Source: Mantis religiosa
Taxonomy: Eukaryota; Arthropoda; Insecta; Mantodea; Mantidae
Direction: 5' to 3'
Assembly: GCA_030765055.1 (NCBI GenBank)
Contig: JAUKNK010000057.1
Coordinates: 5,077,501-5,141,500, forward strand
DNA length: 64,000 nt
The position numbers and the translations under genes were made by a program. This document shows positions 20,343 through 29,728 of the stretch, piece by piece (position 1 is the first letter of the stretch; each line of letters begins with the position of its first letter). The notes beneath the pieces were generated by a model. It was not told the DNA's origin. It saw nothing but the letters and a program-made list of their open reading frames with translations, and ran no database searches.

Positions 20343-20670
20343 GGAGGGAGCAGTGTCACCCTGGTGGTAGGCTCGCGAAGCCGATGAAAAATGATGGCCG
20401 ATCGTTACCGGAAGTGAGAGACAGTTGAGGGTAGAGTTGGAAAAATAAACAGTTTAAGGTTAGCTAGCAAACTGTAATGGTGAACAGTGTATTTCAAGGA
20501 GAATAAAGTGTAGTTTTTGTGTTTCGTAACCTCGTTTTATCTTTTCACGAAACCACAAAGTCACAATATGTAAATAATATTTGTTATTTCATTGATGTGT
20601 CACCTGTTTATGGAGCTAATGCTCGCTTTGTAAATGTTTGTGATGAATAAAGTTATTATTATTATTATAA

Positions 20671-21150
20671 AACTGGTGATAAGTCACCCAACATACTGGG
20701 ATCCCATCTACCCCGGTATCTGTGCTCCATCTACTGAGTATCTGGATAGAATCTTTCAGCTTGTTCTTTACTTAAGCATCCAAGTTCTCAGTGAAAAAAT
20801 CCAAATGTGAATGGAGAAAGTGAATTTTAGGTCCATCCTACCTCTTGGCAAATGCCCAGTTCTTGAATTATGTCAGTAATTTTCTACCTTAGTGATTCCA
20901 TGGAATTCTTTCACCACTTCAGAAAGGACTTCCATGCTTCTCGTTTCTTAGAACTTAACTTTTTTTCAACGTTTTCAGCTTTCAAAATACTCCTAATTGG
21001 GGGAACAATGAATATTCACACTTTTACTTTAGCATCACTGAGTTCTGAAAACTGGCTTCTAAGGTATGAAAGTGCTTCCCCATTTTTTTCCATAGCCCTA
21101 ATGAAGTTCTTGAAATGAAATCTTAGATCTCATTGCTTTGTATTAAGAAA
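20671..21150. other. AT-rich DNA, nothing recognised
   Basis: No supported gene. The 82-codon frame at 20870-21118 has no recognisable motif. Confidence 0.4.
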
Positions 21151-21169
21151 TCTAAAAGTCTGCTCAAAC

Positions 21170-21570
21170 AAAATGACAGTAGAATATTTTGCGTATTTTC
21201 ACTCCCTGTGGTTATACGGAATTATGATCTTGGGTGATTCTGCCTACAACTAGCTGCTAATTTGTATTACAAACACGGCCAACATATTATTTGAAATACA
21301 TGGTACCTAATTTCCTGATGATCCTTGTTTAAGGTTTATTCTTACTGATGTATACATATATTCTGAGTTAAGCTACCTTCTATCTCTGCATGAATACAGC
21401 AAGGGGAATGCAGGCAATCTGCCTAGACTGGCAAATAGCTTACAACTGTTCCAAACAGTATACTACTCTTCTACAATAAAAATCTCTAGTACAAACCTGG
21501 CTAAGGGCATAGCAATTCTTAATGTGGTTGCCTTCAGAACGGAAGTAAAACTGTTTGTACAGTTCCGGCC
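21170..21570 (+). pseudogene. Weak LINE remnant, C-terminal part of RT
   Basis: The peptide TVEYFAYFHSLWLYGIMILG resembles the YFHS-x-x-x-YGI-x-x-W-G-x-S segment that follows the RT core in LINE-1 and LINE-2. About 300 bp further, TNLAKGIAILNVVAFRTEVK resembles the late helix of the same region. Many stops; family assignment is tentative. Confidence 0.4.
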
Positions 21571-22570
21571 ATCAGACAACCCCCAGCATGATAACAACAC
21601 CTCTGAGCTAAATTAAGCAGTCTTTCATACCCAATATAGAAAGAGACGCTGAGAACCAAAGCAGTTAAAGAGCCTCCATAAATAAACACTAAATTGTAAC
21701 TTTCATTTCTGAGGTTATTGTTTGAAATGGTGATGGATTCTGAATGTTCATTGATAATACATAATGTAAGATACAAAAACAATAAAGGTACCAGACTACT
21801 AGTATTATAATGCATGTGCCATAAATGTATGATGTGTTGACTGCAACATTATAAAAATGCTAATTCTGATTTCCATGGTCGGATGCAACCACTTACAGAT
21901 GTGTTTAGTTGAGTTTGTTCACTTTTTTTTTAAATTACTAGGTAGACTAAATCTCCATTTAAACTTTCAGCTCGACATTTGTTATACCCAGAGGTGGTTT
22001 TCTCTTGATGCGTTTGATTTGCCAAGTCGCCTAATTGTTTTTAAATAACTTACATGGTTATGTTTTGTCTTCTAGCATTTCATTTTAATTTATGAACATT
22101 CTCTAAATTACATTTAGTAATGGAACAGCCCTCTTGGCAACCATGATCGTAAATGCAGCTAGCTTACTTCCCACTACTGATTCGTTATTAAATGGCCAAG
22201 GTGACCGTAACAAATGTGGGAAGAGAGGAGTGCTAGGAGGGGCAGAATGTTTTCCAGGTTACCATCACTACAGATTTGATTTGCAGAAGCTGTGTATTCC
22301 GCACCAACTCATGTTGCCAACACAATACAGGATTTTCTTCCTACTTTTTTGTTTAGTTGAAAATGTGTTGGCAAAATCTTCCCTCCCTTCTGTCTCCTCT
22401 CAGCTCCATTTGTCAACTTATCACTCTTGTTACATGACGGACGATGCCAGCCACAGCAAACTCCCTTGCCGCAGTGCATGTGCTGTGCTACAAACACTGT
22501 GTTGCCTCAGTGCATGCTTCGCAAGGTTTGCCTTCAGTAGGAGTGGCGGTCCATACTTCAGTGTCAGTAT
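21571..22570. other. No gene supported
   Basis: A 152-codon open frame at 22134-22592 starts with ATG, is unlike any family I know, and has a Ser/Leu/His-rich composition typical of chance frames. A 93-codon minus-strand frame at 21534-21815 has a hydrophobic centre but no family match. I list neither as a gene. Confidence 0.35.
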
Positions 22571-22573
22571 GAT

Positions 22574-23260
22574 ATGGAAAGGCACTCATTAAAGCGAAGG
22601 GCACCCACACCAACACATTATTTCAATTCTGAATGGGAAGCTGTGTACTTCTTCATGGAAAGCAGCGGTGGTGCTATTTGTTTAATTTGCCATAAAAAAT
22701 TTCAAATGCTGAAACGATTTTCTCTTCAGCAACATTTTAATACATTTAATACTGTTTTAATATTTTAATACTTGGCTACGGTTGGTTCGCACTACGGATT
22801 TTTGACCCTCCTGAAAAATAAACTAAAAAGAGGTACCAGCAGTTCATTGCATAGTCTATCAGGAAAACTTATGTGCTAAAACACTGAATGTAAACAATGT
22901 AATGAGGTTGGTTGTGAAGATTGTAAACAAACTTAGGTCCCACGGTCTAAAACACAGACAATTTAAAAGCTGCTTAGAAGATTTAGAGTATGAATATGGA
23001 GATATACCATATCATACAGAAGTTAGGGGACTCATTCGAGGTACGGTTTTAGGCTGATTCTTTGAATTATTGTATGAGATATGTTTGTTCATGGGAATGT
23101 GTGGATAACCTATTGAAGAGCTCACGAATGTTAACTGGAAATGTGATCTTGCATTTATGGCCGATATAAGTAAACCTTTGATAACTGTGAATGCTTCACT
23201 TCAAGGGAAAAACAAATCAATCACAGATATGTTTTGTAGCATTGAAGCTTTTGAAAATAT
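22574..23260 (+). pseudogene. hAT-superfamily transposase remnant, ZBED5/GTF2IRD2-like, cut by element C
   Basis: The first frame (22574-22768) has a BED-type zinc finger: HYFNSEWEAVYFFMES, then AICLICHKKFQMLKRFSLQQ and HF, giving C-x2-C ... H. After a deletion, 22848-23260 reads CIVYQENLCAKTL, LRSHGLKHRQFKSCLEDL, EYGDIPYHTEVRGLIRG, FFELLYEI and MADISKPLITVNASLQGK. This is the pattern of the hAT catalytic region seen in GTF2IRD2- and ZBED5-like proteins. Two in-frame stops (about 23055 and 23108) and the missing middle make it dead. Homology ends at AFENI, exactly where the 5' LTR of element C begins. I did not find the continuation after C. Confidence 0.78.
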
Positions 23261-23528
23261 TGTCACCCTGGCGGTAGACTTGCGAAGCCAATGAATAAAT
23301 GATGGCCGGTGGAGATTCGGGAAACTTCGGGGGCGATCGTTACTGGAAGCGAGAGACAGTTGAGAGTGGTGTTGGAAAAATAAACAGTTTTGAAGTGATC
23401 TAGCAATTTGTGATGGTGAACGGTGTATTGCTAGGAAAATAAAGTGTAGTTTTTCTGTTTGTAACCTCGACTGATTATTTCACGAACCCACAAAGTCACA
23501 ACTGGTGTCAGAAGTGTAACATACGACA

Positions 23529-24599
23529 TTGGAAGCTGCATTGGCAAAGATTTTAGAGAAAATGGAAGAAATGAAGATGGTAAATGAAAACCTCGCTGCA
23601 AAAACAGAAGCGGCAAATAACAACCGTGGAGTTGAAACGAATAAAGACCTAATTGACCACAGAAATGAGGGCAGCAAACGACAGCCTGGCCACGGAGATG
23701 AAAGCGGCAAACGAGGCCCTTGCCGTGAAGTTTGAAGAACAGTTGGCCGGCGTGAGGGATAACGTGACGGAGCTGGGCAAGCGGATGGGCCAAGTGGACG
23801 AGCGCGTTGAGGACCTGGCGAGCCGCATTGACGACCTGGAGGGAAAGACCGACAGCAGCGTCAAGTCCCTGAACGCCATAGTAGAGGACGTCGTCGGCAG
23901 GAAACTGAAGGATTTGAAGGCCGACGCGCCGGAACGCGACACAACATCTGCGCGCGTAAAACCGCCGAAATATGACGGCGCGTCAACATTTGAGGTCTTC
24001 CGCCGCCAGTTCGACACAGTGGCCAAGCACAACAGATGATCACCGGAGGAGGAGGCCACACAGCTAATAGCCAGCCTCCAGGGACGGGCCGCGGAAGTCC
24101 TAAACGAGGTGCAGTCAACGGCGGCGCCCAAGGACATCTGGGAGGCCCTGGAGAATCGTTTCGGGAACCACCGCTTAGCCGCAGCGTACCGCAGCCAACT
24201 AAAGGCAAGCTCACAGCAGCCGAGGGAGACGCTGCAGGAGTAGCCATAGCGATTGGGCAGCTAGCTAGCAAGGCCTTGGTTGACCTGCCACTGGAGTTCG
24301 TATCCCGGGAAGCCGCCTACAACTTTGTCGACGGGGTACGGGACACGGAGATTCGTCAGCACCTAATACTCGGCGATTATAAAACCATCAACGAGGCGCT
24401 GACAGCGACATTAAGGATGGAGGCGGCCAAGGTAGCATCTATCCCGACGTCGAGAACGAGGAGTGTCCGCTACGCCGGAGACAGAAGACCAGCTGAGGGA
24501 CGCCGGCGAACACCTAGTGGCCTGTGTTGGGGGTGTGGACAGCCCGGACATCTGCGGAGAGACTGCTCACACCAGGAAGAGCAGCCGGAAAACGAGTAA
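23529..24599 (+). pseudogene. Element C gag: shorter coiled coil, capsid, zinc knuckle
   Basis: Starts MEAALAKILEKMEEMKM. A frame change near 23650 leads into EMRAANDSLATEMKAANEAL and ELGKRMGQVDERVEDLASRI, then KPPKYDGASTFEVFRRQFD. A TGA near 24039 and a second frame change break the capsid, which resumes in the 24036-24599 frame and ends with CWGCGQPGHLRRDC. Compared with element B the coiled coil has one fewer EAANNNLAA-type repeat, so the repeat number varies among copies. Confidence 0.88.
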
Positions 24600-24726
24600 G
24601 GCCCGGCGTGGAGAGGGGCACGTCGGCGCCATTACCACCATCCCCTCGAGTGACAATCCGTGCCCTCAGCCGGCGGATGGATGACAAACTCATCGCGGAC
24701 GGCTGGGTAAGAGGAAGCCGTGCCTT

Positions 24727-25710
24727 GTGCTGGTGGACACCGGGGTGGCCGTGACCATCATCAGACCTGACGTGGCGAATGGTTTGCCGACAAGGAAGCC
24801 GAGCCGACCATACGAGTTTGTGATGGCATCGGGCGACACCATGCCTGTGGAGGAGGCCCTGCTGGAGCTGACCTTGGGACGGAGTGCCGTGCGTCTGTGG
24901 GTGTTCGTCGCGAAGGTGGCTGAGGAGGTGATCCTGGGACTGGATGCCCTCAGGAGCCACGAGGCGACGGTCGACGTCGGCAGGAAGGTCCTACGGCTCA
25001 ACGGAGAAGAGGTTATACTCCGTCAAACTGAAGAGCGCCTTGGAATCGGTAGGGTCATCTTGAACGAAGACGTGGTTGTCCCCGCGATGAGCGAGGTGAT
25101 GGTGACGGTGCGACCGGAAGGCCGGACAGCAGGTTTGATCCAGAGGCAGCAGGAGTACGACTTCACCTCGGAACATCGCAGAGGGAAGAGTCACGGTAAC
25201 GTGGACGCTATGTCCCGAAGACCCTGTCCAGAAGAGTGCGGCCAATGCACAAGAGTGGAGGGGAAGGAGCGTGCCGCAGCAGTTCGAGTAGTCACGGCAA
25301 TGCCTGCGGATGGCTGGGGTAGCGCAGGCCTGAGGAGGGAGCAGCTGGCGGACGCAGACTTGGGGCCACTCTTGAGGGATGTGGAGAACCTGGTGGACCA
25401 CCTCCACGACATGCACGAGATGGCTCGCCAGAACATCCAGAAGGTGAGCGATCGCATGAAAACCCGATACGACAGGCAAGCCAACAGCCAAGGGTTCCAG
25501 CAAGGTGAACTGGTCTGGTTGTACCGCCCGACCCGGACCAAGGGACGCTGCCCGATGCTTCAGCAGCCATGGCAAGGACCGTACCGTGTGGTGAAGAGGA
25601 TTAACGACGTGGTCTACCGCATCCAGAAGGTGCCCCGAGGAAAGATGTTCGTGGTACACCTGGATCGCCTGGCCCGCTACGAAGGCGCTGTTCGGGACGA
25701 CCAGCCTTGA
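24727..25710 (+). CDS. Element C fused frame: protease, RNase H tail, integrase C-terminus
   Basis: An uninterrupted 327-codon frame. Residues 1-20 hold the protease active site (MLVDTGVAVTIIRPDVA); ILGLDALRSHEA lies near residue 70. At RTAGLIQ it joins QEYDFTSEHRRGKSHGNVDA, the end of RNase H, with the CPEECGQC-type motif just after. At DVE it joins NLVDHLHDMHEMARQNIQKV and then GELVWLYRPTRTKGRCP and GPYRVVKRINDVVYRIQK, the integrase C-terminal GPY/F-type module. RT, the RNase H active site and the integrase catalytic core are absent. Both joins keep the frame open. Whether it is translated is unknown; on its own it has at most protease activity. Confidence 0.85.
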   Translation: MLVDTGVAVTIIRPDVANGLPTRKPSRPYEFVMASGDTMPVEEALLELTLGRSAVRLWVFVAKVAEEVILGLDALRSHEATVDVGRKVLRLNGEEVILRQTEERLGIGRVILNEDVVVPAMSEVMVTVRPEGRTAGLIQRQQEYDFTSEHRRGKSHGNVDAMSRRPCPEECGQCTRVEGKERAAAVRVVTAMPADGWGSAGLRREQLADADLGPLLRDVENLVDHLHDMHEMARQNIQKVSDRMKTRYDRQANSQGFQQGELVWLYRPTRTKGRCPMLQQPWQGPYRVVKRINDVVYRIQKVPRGKMFVVHLDRLARYEGAVRDDQP

Positions 25711-25750
25711 GGAGGGAGCAGTGTCGCCCTGGCGGTAGGCTCGCGAAGCC

Positions 25751-26020
25751 TAATAGTAATGAGTAAAATAGACAATTCATTGATGCGTGAGAGGGTGAAT
25801 TCATCGCTTTGACATATTATTGCCATTGTAGACCAGCGAAAACAGGTAAGAGACTCACATCATAGCTTTCATTTGAGTGTTTCATGTTCAAGAAGCATTG
25901 TGCAACCTAAAGAAGTGGTAACCCTCTCAAAGCAAACCCTGCATGTTGTGCCAGTGTGCTCATATGCCACTGTTTATTATCAGTTTGCATCTAGTGTAAA
26001 AATGAAACATAATTTTTTTT
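25751..26020. other. No feature recognised
   Basis: Single-copy-looking DNA between the truncated 3' LTR of element C and a SINE inverted repeat. The abrupt end of the LTR at 25750 marks a deletion or rearrangement breakpoint. Confidence 0.4.
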
Positions 26021-26217
26021 GGAAACGTTGAGTCAGACTGAAAAATTCAATGCCATAGCCGGGATTTGAACCACGGATCTTCTGATTTCCGTCCAGCCGC
26101 ACTACCATTGTGCTACTATGGCCAACATGCCGATATGACATTAAATTCTCCAACTGAAGATCCGTGGTTCAAATCCCGGCTATGGCATTGAATTTTTCAG
26201 TCTGACTCAACGTTTCC
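26021..26217. repeat. Perfect 62-bp inverted repeat made from two SINE heads
   Basis: 26021-26082 and 26156-26217 are exact reverse complements by eye, with a 73-bp spacer. Each arm contains the SINE box B region (GGTTCAAATCCCGGCTATGG) and the start of the tail. The left arm plus spacer (26021-26155) is a minus-strand copy of what is seen at 26395-26530, fused head-to-head to a plus-strand copy at AGATCC. Confidence 0.92.
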
Positions 26218-26893
26218 ACAATTTAGCCTACACACGGCCAGTGTGAAAGAATAATTAATTTCCATTAATTAACCTAATAGTGGTTAACTATAAAGCCCGG
26301 GCCTTAAAGTACTTACATGTAGTAAGTCGCCATTAAGGTAGTTGTCTCATGTGTTTATGAGAACTCCTAAGTGGTTTACCGGGAAAATACGAGTCAGTTG
26401 GAGAATTTAATGTCATATCGGCATGTTGGCCATAGTAGCACAATGGTAGTGCGGCTGGACGGAAATCAGAAGATCCGTGGTTCAAATCCCGGCTATGGCA
26501 TTGAATTTTTCAGTCTGACTCAACGTTTCCACAATTTAGCCTACACACGGCCAGTGTGAAAGAATAATTAATTTCCATTAATTAACCTAATAGTGGTTAA
26601 CTATAAAGCCCGGGCCTTAAAGTACTTACATGTAGTAAGTCGCCATTAAGGTAGTTGTCTCATGTGTTTATGAGAACTCCTAAGTGGTTTACCGGGAAAA
26701 TACGAGTCAGTTGGAGAATTTAATGTCATATCGGCATGTTGGCCATAGTAGCACAATGGTAGTGCGGCTGGACGGAAATCAGAAGATCCGTGGTTCAAAT
26801 CCCGGCTATGGCATTGAATTTTTCAGTCTGACTCAACGTTTCCACAATTTAGCCTACACACGGCCAGTGTGAAAGAATAATTAATTTCCAATA
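26156..26893 (+). repeat. Tandem array of SINE family 1, 313-bp unit
   Basis: The unit starting GAAGATCCGTGGTTC recurs at 26156, 26469 and 26782, giving two complete units and a partial third that appear identical by eye. The tRNA-like head (for example 26427-26500) has box A TAGCACAATGGTAGTGC and box B GGTTCAAATCC, and acceptor-stem-like ends GCCATAG/CTATGGC that pair over 7 bp. The body shares the GGCCAGTGTGAAAGAATAAT segment with copies at 1.4 and 47.6 kb. Any apparent 62-codon protein in each unit is a by-product of the repeat. Confidence 0.9.
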
Positions 26894-28385
26894 ATTTTTT
26901 TTTCTGTGTGACCATTGATTACTGTGTGATACGAGAACTGTTTGGTTATTCTTATTTAAGAAACTTGCAGTGAATCCAACACATGATTTGGTGTGCTAAA
27001 TTCTCCAAACATTCTTTTCTTTATGGAAAAATGACAAACGTGACGTGGTAAATGTCCATAGGCCAATACCAGTGGCATCTTTAAAAAAACTTTGAGGTGA
27101 AGCATCTTCAAAATACACCAGGAAATTTAAGAATCTTTGGTATGAGCATAAATGGCTGTGCAGAAGTAACTATTATACAAAACAGTACTACTGGCCTCGT
27201 TCTTAGTTGTTCTGCAGAATGAAGTCTTTCATTCTTAAAGAGAATAAAAACTTATCTCCCAAACAGCTTAGGCAATACCAGATCAACATCATTGACTACA
27301 AGTTACATTCACAAGGATATACACATTGAACTGATGAAAACTCACCACTTCTACGAAGATATCAAAGACGCCTTCAAAAGGATGAAAAATAGAAAAATTG
27401 ACTTGATACATAAGCAGTAAGGTGAGTCTTATTTTAATTGACTAATAAGTGAAGCAGTAAGCATTAGCATCTTTCTTTTGTTTTTATTTCAGTATTATAA
27501 ATTTTGTTTTCTTTTTTCCCTCCTGCTTGAAGTTTATCAGCCACTTAATACTGTCCCTAATACAATTTTGTACACAATCATTAGTCTACTTTAAACTTGT
27601 TGCATTGATCATATGACAGTATTAATGATGTTACAAGTTTAGGTTAGTCGATTTTCTGAATCACCTAATCAATTCGCCCAGAGCTGCACCTGGCTATGTC
27701 ATCTGCATTAATTTAAGTTGAATGTTAGATTTGTGCAATGGCTTTACAGAGAAGGTGCTACTATCCACACGACTGAAACATTCAAACATCTACACATCCA
27801 ATCAAAAACAACCTTCAATCAGATCAATACCATATCATAAAGGTATCGGACCGTAACCCAAACAGGCACCATTTTAGGTTGGAAATTGAACCTAGATTTC
27901 AGATCTACAACAATGCCAGGTGCTATTGTTGCAACAATATCTTATAAAAACATAAAGAGACATTCCGCAAAATGAACTTTTTTACATTCAATACAGCAAT
28001 GGCTGTATTTTTGTCATTTGTTCGAGCTTTATATCATGAGATGTTATGTAGCTTTACAGCACTGTCATAATGAGAAACCTGGTAGAGTATATTAATTGTG
28101 TAGAGCATCACAGTATAGGATGAAGCAGCCAATAAAAAGTAAAAGAAGAAACAATTTCTGCTCTGTATATTAACAAATGGCAATAGATTGAGAATTTAAC
28201 ATTGTCACATTTAGCATCAGCTATTTATGTTACAGCGTTCCTGTTGCCAGTAGAAACGTAACACTTACATACAACCATAGACGAAGTTGTCTCAACTCTC
28301 CTTATGTAAACCAGAACCGTTATAATGTATATCTTTAGGGATGGACCTCTCCATGTATAATATATTGAACCAGAACACTTACGAT
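26894..28385. other. AT-rich DNA, nothing recognised
   Basis: No open frame with recognisable similarity, no repeat boundary that I can place. Confidence 0.35.
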
Positions 28386-28780
28386 TGAGTCTCTTAGCAA
28401 CCTAAGCCCAATTTAAGCAATTTAGGCCCAATCCATGGACGAATATACAAATTTCAGTTCTAGTGGTTTACTGTGGATCACTATGTTCTCAAAGTCTGAG
28501 TTAGTCATTTACGTATTTTTAGTTTAAAGCACTTAGCTAAACACAATGTTTAGTTGACACTTGAAATGGGAAAATTTGCAATATACATCAGTCCATAAGT
28601 ACATAAGACAAAACACTGTTACCAGCAAAGTGAAAATAATATGCATTTAAAAGATATTAATGTCACCTGAGTAACTGTGTATGGAGTAGAGGTTAGCAGT
28701 TGAGAAACCTGTTACACAACCAGCAAACTGACATTGTGAAGACAGTAAACCATGTCATATGTAGGATTGTTGATGAAGGT
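28386..28780 (+). repeat. Unclassified interspersed repeat, copy 1
   Basis: This segment is similar, in reverse orientation, to 32085-32620. Shared landmarks are AAGTACATAAGACAA (28598; minus strand near 32205), ACCTGAGTAACTGTGTAT (28666; minus strand near 32135) and TAGCAGTTGAGA (28696; minus strand near 32105). Similarity is patchy, roughly 65-80% in blocks. No coding sequence was found in either copy. Confidence 0.6.
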
Positions 28781-28828
28781 TTTTGAATAACAAATTAGGA
28801 ACATGATTTCCAGGGAACCTAACATAGA

Positions 28829-29728
28829 AGTACGGCGTAAAGGTGCTCTTTAATGCAGTACAGTTAAGTTGGTATGGAATGACGTCATGGAAACAAGTTG
28901 TTGCCAACTGCAAAGCTCTATTTCTTATTATAAACTAACAATACTGAAATGCGAATACAGGGGAATGTTTAACTACAAGAAATATTTAATATTCCGAAAC
29001 CCATTCGCTACAATTTTTTACTTTTCAAATAATAAGTAATACCTTATAAATCAATAGCAACAATAATAATGACAACAATAATACTAACAACAACCAATTT
29101 TTTATCATTATTATCAGGAAGCCGTTGAGACTAGATTGGGTAAGCAATGTTACACTGTCTCAGTTTCGTTATATATTACAGTATCGCTAGTTTTGTCCTA
29201 ACAGGAGAAAGCTTCCTCATAGAAGATATAGGATATCAACTAATACTATGGGCCACAAACAGCTGTGTCATGTGATTGGAAGTCTGCAACAGCAAAGGGA
29301 AGAAATATGCAAAGATTTTTACTACACAGAAGCTATGACCAACCAGAACTGGAAAGACACGAACTACCAACTAAGGCACCTCATAACTAGAATGGTAGTA
29401 CATGGCTTCCATTTTAAAGTGTGCAATCAGAAAAATGTACATAACCACATGTGAAGTGCAAATGCTTGTTGTACGAAGACACCTACGAAAAATATCACAT
29501 ATTGAGGTGTAAGTAGAGGACAAAATCACTGGTGGAATATGCCCCAGAAGTTTAATAACTACTCACATGCACGAATGTGCATCCTTCTATCATCAATAAG
29601 TATCGCTAGTTTGCTTATGTAGTGTACGTATTTTTCGCGAAAGCATGCTTTGGATGTTGGCAACGCTCGAGCCATGAACTCACGCCCACCATATCGCTAC
29701 GCCGTTAAAGTACACCTTTACCAAGTAC
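28829..29728. repeat. DNA transposon remnant with inverted ends, about 900 bp
   Basis: The left end GGCGTAAAGGTGCTCTTTAA and the minus strand of the right end TTGGTAAAGGTGTACTTTAA are inverted partners. Internally GGAATGACGTCATGG (left) and GTTGGCAACGCTCGAGCC (right) match parts of the element at 11334-11851. A 68-codon frame (29248-29454) with KDFYYTEAMTNQNWKDTNYQ and ITRMVVHGFHFKVCNQ may be a transposase scrap; I do not recognise its family. Confidence 0.55.

Larger units (their letters stand above)
18275..20565 (+). mobile_element. Gypsy-type LTR element B, deleted for most of pol
   Basis: Two 212-bp LTRs (18275-18486 and 20354-20565) differ at about nine positions (roughly 4%). A PBS with TGGTGTCAGGAAGCGG follows the 5' LTR at 18489 and fits the 3' end of a tRNA-Leu. 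A purine tract GAGGAGGGAGCAG precedes the 3' LTR. Flanks are ATAG/ATAT, a near-match 4-bp target repeat. Inside are gag, the protease region and then only the last 28 residues of integrase; RT, RNase H and nearly all of integrase are gone. Confidence 0.93.
14690..20670 (+). mobile_element. LINE-2: APE-type non-LTR retrotransposon, split by two LTR insertions
   Basis: Same architecture as LINE-1 (ORF1 esterase, APE endonuclease, RT) but a distinct, more decayed sequence. Coding homology runs from about 14690 to 17930. The 3' UTR then continues 17931-18007, 18242-18274 and 20566-20670, ending in GAATAAAGTTATTATTATTA. A solo LTR and a deleted gypsy element occupy the gaps, so both insertions are younger than LINE-2. 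No stretch longer than about 230 codons is open. Confidence 0.85.
23261..25750 (+). mobile_element. Gypsy-type LTR element C, two internal deletions, 3' LTR truncated
   Basis: The 5' LTR is 240 bp (23261-23500), with PBS TGGTGTCAGAAGTG at 23503. The internal region has gag, then a single long frame made of protease, RNase H tail and integrase C-terminus. A polypurine tract GAGGAGGGAGCAG is followed by only 29 bp of 3' LTR (25722-25750) before unrelated DNA, so no target repeat can be checked on the right. The left flank is ATAT. It inserted into a hAT remnant. Confidence 0.92.

Noticed and set aside
18520..20350. GC-rich island interpreted as horizontally transferred bacterial DNA (also 23.7-25.7, 34.6-36.7 and 43-44.4 kb)
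   Set aside because: All islands encode gypsy Gag, protease or integrase pieces between LTRs; the base composition belongs to the retroelement.
22134..22592. 152-codon open frame as a novel gene
   Set aside because: No domain, no splice support, unremarkable composition; it ends just before a hAT remnant and is probably chance or decayed element sequence.
26371..26872. Two identical 62-codon frames suggesting a duplicated small gene
   Set aside because: They lie wholly inside the 313-bp SINE tandem units and cross the pol III promoter; identity reflects the repeat.
26021..26893. CRISPR-like array (repeats at even spacing)
   Set aside because: The repeats are 313-bp SINE units in an insect genome, with no short direct repeats or unique spacers.
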